DNA of 64,000 nt from Anodontia alba. Lineage: Eukaryota; Mollusca; Bivalvia; Lucinida; Lucinidae. Position numbers and translations under genes: made by a program. The notes under the pieces were generated by a model. The model saw only the letters and a program-made list of their open reading frames with translations. It had not been told where the DNA came from and searched no databases. Location of the stretch: contig OZ024823.1 of the NCBI GenBank assembly GCA_964016985.1, positions 135,242,112 through 135,306,111 on the forward strand, given 5' to 3'. Positions 22,801-34,800 of this stretch are shown in pieces. Each line of letters begins with the position of its first letter. Within the stretch, counting starts at the first letter, position 1.

Positions 22801-25800
22801 GGGCAGTTGTCAGTAACTGGCAAAAGAATGTCCACAAGTACAGGTTAACTGCCAGTCCAAGAAAAAGTGTGATTAGGTAAACTGACTGGGCTCTACATGA
22901 TGGGTTGATGAAGCTGTAAAAACTCAACACAAACAAACTACACTTCACTGTAATAGTTCATCATTGACTCTTTTTCTTGTTTATTCCAGATGTTCAACAG
23001 TTGTTCCTGGGAAATGTAATAGTTCATCATGGACTCTTTTTCTTATTTATTCCACTTGTCCCAGTTTTTGCTTGCAACCATGGGACATGTAATAGTTCAT
23101 CATGGGCTTTTTTTTCTTGTTTATTCCAGTTGTCCAACAGTTGTTGCTTGCAACCATGGGACATGTAATACACTTGTAGTTCATCATGGACTGTTTTTTC
23201 TCGTTTATTCCAGTTGTCCAACAGTTGTTGCTTGCAACCATGGGAAATGTAATAGTTCATCATGATTTTTTTTTCTTGTTTATTCAAGTTGTCCAACAGT
23301 TGTTGCTTGCATCCATGGGAAATGTAATAGTTCATCATGGACTTTTTTTCTTGTTCATTCCAGTTGTCCAACAGTTGTTGCTTGCAACCATGGGAAATGT
23401 GATAGATTTAAAGTGGTAATGCCATATGCTGGACAGACAGTTACTTGTAAGTTTGTAATTACATTTCTTCTTTCTGAAAGTGAGTAATTAAGTCAGTACA
23501 CCCCATCCTCTTATAATACTATTGCTGGGATCCGAAGCAGAAACTGTGTTTAATAGCTAAACAACCGTGTTTTATCCAAACAAACGTGTATAGCTTATAT
23601 AGAAAAATGACCACTTATGGTCATTTTTCTATATAATCTATACATTTTTGTTTGAGTACATCACATTGGAGTTCACCTTTAAACCGTCTTATACGCAAAA
23701 CCATCTTATAGTGAACCATCTTATAAAGAGATCACAGTGTATGTGGGAATCAGTGCAAGCAAGAAAAGCCATGCTCACTAAACACATTTATTTCTCTTCA
23801 AAAAGATATATATGTGATATGAGTATTTTATCTCATTAGAGCCTGTCAGAGGCTTATAATTCTACTATTATAATGGGGCTATCAGCTCCCCAATATAGGT
23901 GTGCAACATGTAATGTGCGGGTTCCTGTCATCTGATTGGCTGCTGTCTGAGAGTTTATCAGGAATACAATCTAGTTCTCTTAGAGAATCTGGTATGATAA
24001 TAACTTTCACCTCTGCAATACCTCATTAAATGTTTACAGAAATAATAATTACACATGCAAGTTGCACAGTCAAAGAAAAAAATCAACAGAAGACATTTGA
24101 AATATTTTTCTGATATGTTCCAGAAAACAGGGTTTAACATTTCATGCAAACTGTCTCCTAAGGAGACAGTCTGCATGAAATGTCAAACCCTGTTTTCTGA
24201 AAAAAAAATATCATCAAATTGTTGTCTGTTGAATTTGCCCTGAGTGTGGTAAAGGTTAAACTTGAAACCATTTCTTAATCTGATACTAATTTGGAGCAAG
24301 GGCTATACAAGCCCATTAATGCCAATCACTGCTGAAGCCAGCTAGCCAGTGATATGGCACTGTCCTCCTGTAAGTTGTTTTGAGGGTCATAGCCCCATTA
24401 GTAGAATTATTTATAAGCTTCTGAGCCTGTAAATAAATAAAAGTAATTATGCATCTCATTAAAATCTTCTCAGCAAGAGGAAAACAAAATTTGCTGAAAA
24501 GCAAACTTTACTTTCACTGAAAGATAAGAATATTACTGTAGCTGACATTTTTTTTCGAACCAAAAAGTACTTCATAACATCTTTATAACAATGGTGCTGG
24601 TATCCAAAGCAAAAAACATGTTAGCTAAACGATGGTGTTGTTTATCTCAATGAAAATATGTATGAAATGTCTGGTATTTCTTCCACAGGAGTTTGACATT
24701 ATAAATTAAAACTACATGTATTTGCAGAATTTTCATTTGTATTCTAAATCAGTTGTATGGATTGTTGTATACAAGTTCAATATGGCGACATTGTGAAAAT
24801 GTAGTTTACTTCAAAGTACCCGTACATGTTTTTTCTTGATAAAAGCCTCTGGCAGAAATATTGAATTAAGAGTAAAGTGGAAAAATGTACATGTATAAAT
24901 TTGACCAAGTTCAAAATTATGTGTCTCTATGCCATTTCATAATTCTGCAAAACTACTACCAAATCTTCTGTTTTTAGATATATAAAGTGCTTCAGTGGCT
25001 ACTTAAATTCAGGCACCTTTGATTTGACACAAAATTAATTTAGAGAATGATTTTATTCAGGTTACTATTGTTAACTTTGTGATGACTAAGTTGCTCAGTT
25101 CTGAACATTGCACTTGGTGGTCTTTAACACTTAGCATGTTGGGTAAAAATTTCAGCAAATGACATTTTGAAATGTTTTTCTTTTTTTTTTTACAGAAAAC
25201 AGGCTTTGACAGTTCATGCAAATTGTCTCTTTAGGAGACAATTTACATGAAATGCTAAAGCCTATTGTCTGGAAAAAATAAAACAAATTTGACCAATTTG
25301 CCATCTAATGAATATAACCATAGAGTGGTAAAGTTTAAACCTTTTCAATTGTTTGGGGTGGCTGGGTGTGGCGAAGGTGTCAGGTATCTTACGTCACTGG
25401 GGCGTCCAATTGATATTGGCTTCCAGCTGGCCTGCTAGCCTTGTAACAGGTAAGGGTAGAGGAGGAATGGTTTTATTTCTTCTGTTTCTTCACTTTCAGT
25501 CCAGTTCCCTTTTCTTTCCTGTCCCTATCTTTCATGTCCTCTACTATCTCTTCTATTTCTCTTCTCCCTTTCTCAGGGAGACGACACAAAATGACCCATT
25601 AAGGGTTGACTGTCGTTAAACTCCAACACAAGCAATCAGTTTTCAGTTGTTTCCTTCAGGCTAAATTAGCAGACCATAACATACATACAGGTATTAAAGA
25701 GGGTATCCAGACAATAGTTTTTCTTATTGCTCCACAAAAAATATACATGTATCATAGCTCCTGATAAGAAGGGGCATATCCACGATATTTTTCTTATTTC

Positions 25801-28800
25801 TCCACAGAAACGTGTTGTGGGTACTCACTAGAAGTGCCTCACTGAGGCTCTTCTTATGAGAACTCACAACCTGTTTTTATGAAGAAATAAGAAAAATATA
25901 AGTACTTTTCCGATTAAAAAAGTGCCTTGTCCAGACCTATGATGTATGTCTATGGGATATCTTTAGAAGTGCCTCAGCAAATTATGAATGTGTTTTTTCA
26001 TCTGTTGATTGGGAATGATACCTGGTGTTCGAGTTACTCTTGTTTAAATTACAGAGAACCTAATATCTTAGTACCAGGTAAGAGAAGTATCCAGATATTT
26101 ATCCCCAAGCTTTAGCGATGGGGATATTGTAAAGGCCTCTGTCCGTGCATCTTTCCGTCTGTCCGTCACATTATCTCTATCTAAACCACTGGGCGAAATT
26201 TATCCAAACTTACATCCCCACATGGTAAGGTTGTGTGAGAGCAACATTATTTTTCCATCCGTCTGTTCATCAGTCTGTCTGTCTGTCCTGTCCATCACAC
26301 TCATAATCTCCTCCTTAACCACTTGGCGGAATTTAACCAAACTTGCTACATGTGCAAGTGTGAGTCCATCTGTTCTTCAGGCTATAAGCAATATTAGCAC
26401 AGAGGGTGGGGATTTTGTGATGACATGCCATTGAGTGCACAATCTAGTTTTCTTATTTCTACATTCCTCAGCCAGTCGCTGCTAATGACTACATACAACA
26501 TGTTTTCATGGAGAAATAAGAAAAATATGTATGTTTTCTGAAAAAATTACCATATCTGAGCCTGTGTCCTAACTACAAACAAGGTGCTTTTTTTTTTCAA
26601 TCCAAAATTGCTTGTATTTGTCTTATTTCTCCACGAAAACATATTATATGGGTACTCATTAGAAGTACCTTACCACTTATTTTTTATCATTTCACAAAAC
26701 TATATGTTGTGAGCACTCATTAGAAGCATCTCAAGGAGATGCTTCAAATGAGTACTGCAACATAATTTTCATAGAGAATTGAGAAAAATACCAGTCCTTT
26801 TCAGTTGAAAAAGTGCCTTACATGTATCTGGACCTATGTGTAAACATATATTTATACAGGGGAGGTTTTGTTCAACTGTAACTATCCAGAAGATCCGCCA
26901 GATTTTATCTTTGGTGCAGAGGACATGGACTTCTTCCCCAACATTGAAAATATCAGGGTAAGTCTTTTTGGACTTTTCCGAATATTTAGACACCTAATCT
27001 TAATTAATACATGTACCATACTTGTCTAAAATTTGAATACATTCGTTTTATATTAACTAAGGCTGGCATAATTAATCGGATAATCAATTAATTGATCGAT
27101 TTATTCCACAAAAATGATTATCATTGCAGATTTGCTAATAATCGATCATTTCATTTCTGTGTCTGTTGCAATGTACTTTACCGCATTTACTCTTAGTATT
27201 CAGACACCTCAACTCCTTACCATACTTTGAACAAGTACAATTTTCTACCCACTGTTGTACATGTATCTAAAATAGCTGACTGAGAGGCAAACAGTGTAGA
27301 CCCTGATTCTAATTGGTCTGTTCAGCTACGCCCCCGAGCAACAACACGCAATTCTGGGACATTCTCATTTCCAGTACAGAGTAATAAAATATATGTGAAG
27401 ATACCCAAAATGATATAGTCAAAAGGTATCATTTCCATTGCCTTGCATGAAGAGACCGTGTGCGTCATGTGAAATTATTGCGGGGAAACCACTAAGAGAG
27501 AAAAACAAACTTTTGTTAGTTAAATTATAGAGCCTTTACTCATCGGAAATGCATACCAAACTGACACATATTAAAAATAGAACCTAGGAATTGAGACAGA
27601 TAGGCCTGTGCAAACAGTGTAGATCCAAATCAGACGCCGCAGAAAGTGGCACCTGATCAGGGTCTACATGTTTTGCCATACATAGAGCAATATTTTGGAA
27701 TAATCAGATGTTGTTTATACAGACCGATAATACTCCGTTGAAATTCATCCAGAAACAAAATCGACTAAATGTATCTGTGTATTTTCTAAAACAATGGAGA
27801 GTGGCCATCTTTCCCCAGGAAAAAAAAAATCTTGCTTGGCTGAAAAGAAGTTTTGCGGGGAAGTTATCGTACCATGTGTCAAAACTACGCTGCGCTAAAC
27901 AAATCTTGCGCATGCAAGAAAAAACTTCATGCAAAATTCACGCAAAATCTGTGAGAAATTCACGCAAAATTCACGCAAAAACTGCATAATAGAAACGCAG
28001 AAAATTAAAAAAGTTCATGCACGATGCGAGAACCGTCAAACTTACATGGCGACTGTACTATACATTTATGTGTTTCATATATGAGCAGAGGCTTTAGGGT
28101 GCATGCAGACAGAGAAGCCAGGATTATCCACACAGTCTGATCAGGGCATGCCTGCCTGGGCAATGCCTTAGTATGATAGATGTTACTGAGGAAGGCAAAG
28201 GAATAAAGCATCAGATAAGCCTATAATTCTGACAGTAATTTAGGATAACCTTTGTAATTTTTGCATAAAATCTTACCTTGTAGGTATTCTTTGGAGTTGT
28301 CACAAGAAAGACTTTGGTGCAAAAATAACAAAAACACATTACGAAAACATGCCTATTCAAATATATTGATTGTGGGCCCCTCTAGCCTAGTGGATAGGAG
28401 AGTTGACTCTTAATCCATTAGGTTTCTCACCGCTGTGGTTCAAGCCTCGCTCGGGTCACATATGGGAAAGCCAAGTTCTGCTTTCGGATGGTCAGGTGGT
28501 TTTTCTCAGGGTTCTCTGGTTTTCGCCCCTCTTTGGTGAACGATCGCCTTGATATAAGTGAAATATTCTTGAAAGGACTGTAAACCCCCCAAAAAAAAAA
28601 AAAAAAAAAAAATCAAATATATTGAAAATTTTACAACCAGAAAAGGAAAATTTTTCAGATAAAAAATTCTGATATTTTTCATATTCCTGCTCAAAACATA
28701 GATTGTGAGTACCAGTTAGAGCTGCCTAAATGAGGTGGTTCTAATGAGTACCCACAATCTATGTTTTTTCAGTGAAATAAGAAAAACAGTGTATACCCCT

Positions 28801-31800
28801 GTAAACCCCCGTTTTATTATATAAAAGTGGGGTTTATGGGTGTCAAAATTATATACCCATAGGCTTGTTTTTGTGATGATACCTCTTGGTGGCACCTAAT
28901 GACTACATTTAATAATATGTTTTGGTGCAAAAATAACATAAATATATAGATTGTTTTAAGTCCATATATTGCACACAAAGATCTTGATTGAAGCACACTT
29001 TTTCCTTTGTTTTCCAAACCAGACAGAGTGAGACTGCATTTCTTTTCATTGAATTTTTCAGAGTTTGATAGACTGGGACTATAAAGAACCAAGCAGTTTA
29101 CTCCAGGTTATAGAGGAGCTTCTTCACCAGTATAGATTGCATCAAGAGAGGCTTGTCTCAGCAAGTCAGAGACTTCAGTTTGAATATAGCTCTTTGATAA
29201 ATGAAACAGATATAGAATCTGAAGCTGTGGAAATTCATGTCTCAAGATCTGAGGTATCTATGTTTTTTCTGTACAGCATACATATAGTCAAAATCTTGCA
29301 GAAGAATGGATCATTCGGACATCTGTTCCGTCAAATCTTTTTGCTTTTCTTTTTGGCAGTTTTATGTCTAGTATTAATCCCTTTACTTTGGTTTATCATG
29401 TGCTATTTTAAGTCTAATTCACTTTGTTTAGCTTTTGTTTTTTAATTAGCCTTTACAGTGTGATCATCAGTGCCATGCAAGGACTTTTATCATATGATGT
29501 TGCTGTTATTCAGTGGATAACATCATGTCATAAAAATCGTATGACCACACGTTACATGATACTTTGGCAGGATCAAGTAATGTCATGACAACATCCATGT
29601 CAACCATGCATTTTCTGTTGAACAATTGTCATGTCAATAAAATCCAATTTAAAATTTGTCATGTCAATAAAATCCAATTTAAAATGGTCATATGATAAAC
29701 AGAATCTTACATTCGTTGTCATTTCATACGAAATTTATTAAACTCGCCAAAGGCTTGTTTCATAAATTTCATATGAAATGGCCACTCGTGTAAGATCCTC
29801 TATTTATGCATGAATAGTTAAAACATGTTCTGAATTATGGACCCTTTAGAATTACAGAAATAAAATGTAAACAGTAGCAGACTGTTTTGCGTTAGTCTGT
29901 TCATGAGGAATAACGAAAACTGCAACATCCTTCACACCCCTTGACAGTTTTGAGTGGAACTCTTTTTTTTTCGCATATATGGTATGAGCTTAGTATTCCC
30001 AAAGGACTGGAAATTTTAATAATATCAGCACTCTACACTCACAAACAAGTAATACTGGCTAATCAGAGCTGAAAAGATAATTGATTATCAATCCTGCCAT
30101 TGTGATTGATAATCGATCAGTAATCACTGAAGTTTTGGTACCTGTCTGTCTGAGCATTACTCTTTCCATGTTACACTTTACTGTATGTATTTGGTCAGAC
30201 AGGTTTGCATCACTGGGGCATCCAACTGATACTGGCTTACAATTGGGCAAAGCCTGCTATCCTTGTAGCAGGTAAGGGTAGAGGGGGAATGTTTTTATTT
30301 CTTCTATTTCTTCACTTTCATTCCTGTAGCATTTTCTTCCCTGTCCCTCTCTTTCACCTGCTATCTCTTCTGTCTCTTTTCTCCTTTTCTCCGGGAGATG
30401 TCACAAAATGACCCACAAGGATTGACATGTCGTTAAACCCCAACACAATCAATGGTCAGACAGGCCTGAGCAAACAATGTAGACCTAGATGAGATGATGG
30501 AAAATGCAGCATCTCATCAGGGTCTACACTGTTTGCCACCCATCCAGTTTCTTTAGACACAACATTGGGTAGTAAATTGTACTTGTTCAAATTTTAGATA
30601 AAGTATGGTAAGGAGATGAGGTGTCTGAATACTAAGGGTAAATATGGTAAAGTAGTAGACACAGAAATAAAATGATCGATTATTAGCAAATCTGTAATGA
30701 TAATCATTTTTTGTGGAATTTATCGATCAGTTAATTGATTATCCGATTAATTGTGCCAGCCTTACAAACAAGCACTTAATGACAGCACATATCAGCCTAC
30801 AAATTTACATAGTCTGACAAGATGTACTTTAAGATCTGTTTATCCAGCATACATGCCATGTTGCATTGCTATGTACATGTATGTGAGCTTGAATAAAAAA
30901 TAAAAAAAGAACTTGCTTAGCTCGAGATAAGGTCATTCTTGTTTTTTTTTTCACAAAAAAGCATTGCTATTTATTTATTCTTATATTTCCGTCAAAACAG
31001 GTTACAGATACTGAGAAGCACATCATTGAGTTGCACTTCTAATAAATACACACAGCATATGATTTTGTGGAGAGTTAAGAAAAATAATTATCTAGAACTT
31101 TGTTTTGATGAAACTACAGATGTGCAGGCTGAATTTGGTCTGTCTGTGTGGTAGAAGCTAGTATGTCTTCATTTTCTGTTACAGAGTCGTATAGGACCAA
31201 TCAACTTTTTAATCAAACTTCCTGTAGATTTTGCAAGAATTCCAGCCCTTACAGTAAAGGTAAAATTGCAACTGTACAAATCTTTGTTACATGTATGTGT
31301 TATTTAATGTTCTCAGTTTTGACAGTCTGGATAAAGATTTCAGCAGACAACATTTCAAAAATATTTTTCTTATTTTTCCCAGAAAACAGGTTTTTACATT
31401 TCATGCAAATTGTCTCCTCCCCAGGAGACAATTTGCATGAATTATAAAATCCTATTTTCTGTGGAAAATTAGAAAATTATTCCAGTTTGTCATCTGCTGA
31501 ACATGCCCACATAATAGTAAATGTTAAGTACAGACAGATAAATATGGTGCTTTCTTGTATAATTATAATATTTCTGTGATATTGTTGGAAACTGCATTCC
31601 CAAAGCAATATGTTTTCTACATGGATATGTGAACTGTCAAAATATTTATCAGAACTGAATGTGGATTTATACTTAAAGACCCCATTTCTTCAAGTCATGG
31701 AGGAGCTCACAATGCAGAGTCCCATTTTGAATTCATTAGACTTATAGGATATAATGATGGTACTTGTTGTGGCGTATGTCATTATAAGATTACATCAGTA

Positions 31801-34800
31801 GCTAGCAAAAATCTTTCTGACTGTTTTGATATAGCATTTGCATGTTGGTAGAAATGTGAATGGTTGTATGGTGCACCCTCCTCCTAAAACTTTAAAGGGG
31901 TTGGACCTGCTGTAACTGGCTTTTGGTAGGACGTTCTTTCCTCACTTACAGCAAGTTTGGGGATTGGGGCCTTTGTCTGATCTATCCCATTCCTCTTTTC
32001 TTTCTTGGTGATGTCTCGACATGACTGAAATATTGTAACAGGGCCATTAAACCTTAACTCAAACAAACAGTAATCTACATGTCAGTTTGTTTGGACAGTG
32101 GTACATTTAGCTTGATGATTCTCTACAATATAATAACAAAGACCAAAGATTATCTATCCCTTCAGTATTAAACAAACAGATGAAAATGAAAGTATAAGAA
32201 CCTTTACCTGTGGGCTGTATCTTCCATTGCCATTCACTGGTCTAACTGATATTATGTTACATCTTGGAAGACAACTTTATGTATAATTGTCATAGTTTGT
32301 AATTTTGTATTATATCTTCCATTATTTGATGCCTTAGAGTCATATTTACATATAATGACACAGAGTGACCCAAACTTTGACCTTAAAGTAAATATAAATC
32401 AACATGACCTATATTTCATGGTTTAGTGATTTTGCTTAATATCTTCTTGATTATTAATGGATTAACATCATTATTGGTATAACTGATCAGTGTGACACAT
32501 CAGATTGACCTCTCAAGTATATATAAGTCAGTGACCTATATTTTATGGTCCAGCAATTTTGCTTCATGTCTTGAAGACTATTTACTCCAGAAAAGTTGTA
32601 CTTGGTATGATAGATCAGTGTCACTCAGACTGACCTTGTGAACTATATGTGGGTCAGTGACCTATATTTCATGGTCCATTGACTCTACCTTATATCATTG
32701 TCATTGACTTAAAAATATTTTATAATTAACAAATGGCGCCGGCCAGGGGTATTCGTGACCCTCTGGGCACTTGCTCTAGTTTAGTGTATGCACTTGACCA
32801 TTTCATGCTTGACAGTTTTATATTTCCTTTCAGTTGAACCCTGGTGAAGATTCTGCTATTTTATTAGTGTCTTTTAACTCTGCGGATGGCAGCAGAATAA
32901 CACCTCAGCTTTACCTCTCTCCTCGGGTTGAAAAGTAGGTACCTTAATAACCCTATATATTGGGACTGACAGGTCTGAGCAAATAGTGTAGACCCAGATC
33001 AGATGCAGAACACAGCATCTGATCAGGGTCTACTTTGTTTGTCATTCATCCAGCACTATTTTAGACACATCAGTAGGTAGTCACTGAAAAGAGGACATTT
33101 TATATACCTAAGCTTCATCAATATTCTCTTGATACTGCTTATTTTGCATGACGTAGATTGCATATATATTCTTTGAGTCATGTTATGACAAAAATGCTCT
33201 TACTTGTGCACTTACTGTATATGTGGACAGAAAAGGCCCAGGTCAGCCTTCACATTCATTGTCTGTTGAAGTTCTTTGTTCATTTACAAGATTGTTGGCT
33301 GCTGTAGAATACTGTACTGGATGTGCAGGTGCTTCCCTATGTGGCAAGCACCTTTTCTTTATGATACTGTAATTGCAGGGCTCTGGGTGGTGCTGCTAAC
33401 TTGAGGATACCAGGGTTTCCGAGTGGAACCTGTCTCAGTGAATATGTTCCTGATGTTACCCTACTCTTGAAAAATAAGGTAAATCTCAACATTGTTCTTA
33501 ACCCTTAAAGCGCCAGTCACAACTATTGTCATCTGCTTTGTCATCTGCTTGTGATTTTAAAAGTCATTTTTGCAAACAGTGTGGACTCAGAAGGAGCAGT
33601 CTGATCAGAGTCCACACTGTTTGCCTGTATGCAAAAATAGGTTTGAAAAGTCTGCAAGAATATTCAGCAGACGACTTAGACGACATTTTCAGATGCAGTT
33701 TTTCTTGGCGCTTTAAGGGTTAATATATCTGATGCCATCTGGATTTCCCAGTGGTTGTATCTCTCAGAATATATTTGTTCCTGATGTATGCTACTATTGA
33801 AGGGTAAAGTAAATTTTACACCTAACCATGTTTCTGATAAAAAAGACAAATTGCATTTTTTTTGCTGAATGGAAGTCCTTGTGTTTCTCAGTCTGATCAG
33901 GCACCTTACAGACTCACTGGATTTTGTAAAATACAAAGAGTGATAGTAATGGTCTTTATCTTATTGCATGGACATGGAGGGTTATTTGTGCCTTTGCTAT
34001 TCTCATAGACTGCAAAGACCCCGACTCCAACATATTTAACAGTTGAATACACATGTTCTCTGTTACTGTCTTTCCAGTTTGCAGCTGTTCTTGTCACCCC
34101 AGTGTCAGAGTGGGTGCCTCTATCACACATTTATTTAAGATTTTAAAGATCTTTATCTTCTGTTTATTGATACTTTAGACTTATACTAACTACTGGTACA
34201 AAGTATTATCCAATGTAAGCCCAACCCACTCAATGGCATTGTTGTCAAGGCCAAAACTTTAGGTGTGCAAGTTCAAGAGAGCTACCCTGTTATGTATGAG
34301 TTCATTAAAACTTGTTCATAATAAATGCCCTGCCAATTTATTTTACAGGTAGATATAATGGTGCAATGTTTTGAAAAACGAAAAGAATATATATCTGCAT
34401 TTCTTAGTTTATATGGAAGGTATGTAAATACATTATTTTGTTTATAAATCCTTGAATTAACACAATCGAAGACTCATCAGTGATCAAAAGGGAACTGTGA
34501 GTTTGATAAGAACGTATTTAGGAATGTGCTGTGAAGGAAAGTATGGAAATTCAATGAAATACAGTGAATAAGTATGTGTATTTGATAGTTAATTCATGTT
34601 ATTCAGCACTGAAGTACAAGGAATGAATTACATCCACAATGTAAAATAGTCTTTTGAAGGTAATGCAGACATAGTTTCCGAGTGTCACCAATGATGTTAA
34701 AACCAAGTCATTTATTAAAAGTTTTAATAATAAAATTGTACAAATTCATACTGTAAAATTGAAATTGAATATGCATAGAGAATAATGAACGTTTTTGTTT

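Noticed and set aside
23027..23371. Open frame of 114 codons on the minus strand (and several plus-strand frames) with repeated [13 protein letters not shown] units
   Set aside because: It is the shadow of the exon 2 acceptor array; 75-bp units keep frames open on both strands. Only 23364-23446 has homology and splice logic.
28371..28445. tRNA gene
   Set aside because: Same reasoning: tRNA-like head of a SINE ending in poly-A.
29065..29445. 126-codon open frame as an independent gene
   Set aside because: Its first 63 codons are BABAM2 exon 4; past the donor at 29253 the frame is intronic and hydrophobic with no homology.
31884..32066. 60-codon minus-strand frame
   Set aside because: It looks like an interspersed repeat tail (AAACCTTAACTCAAACAAAC at one end); no homology.
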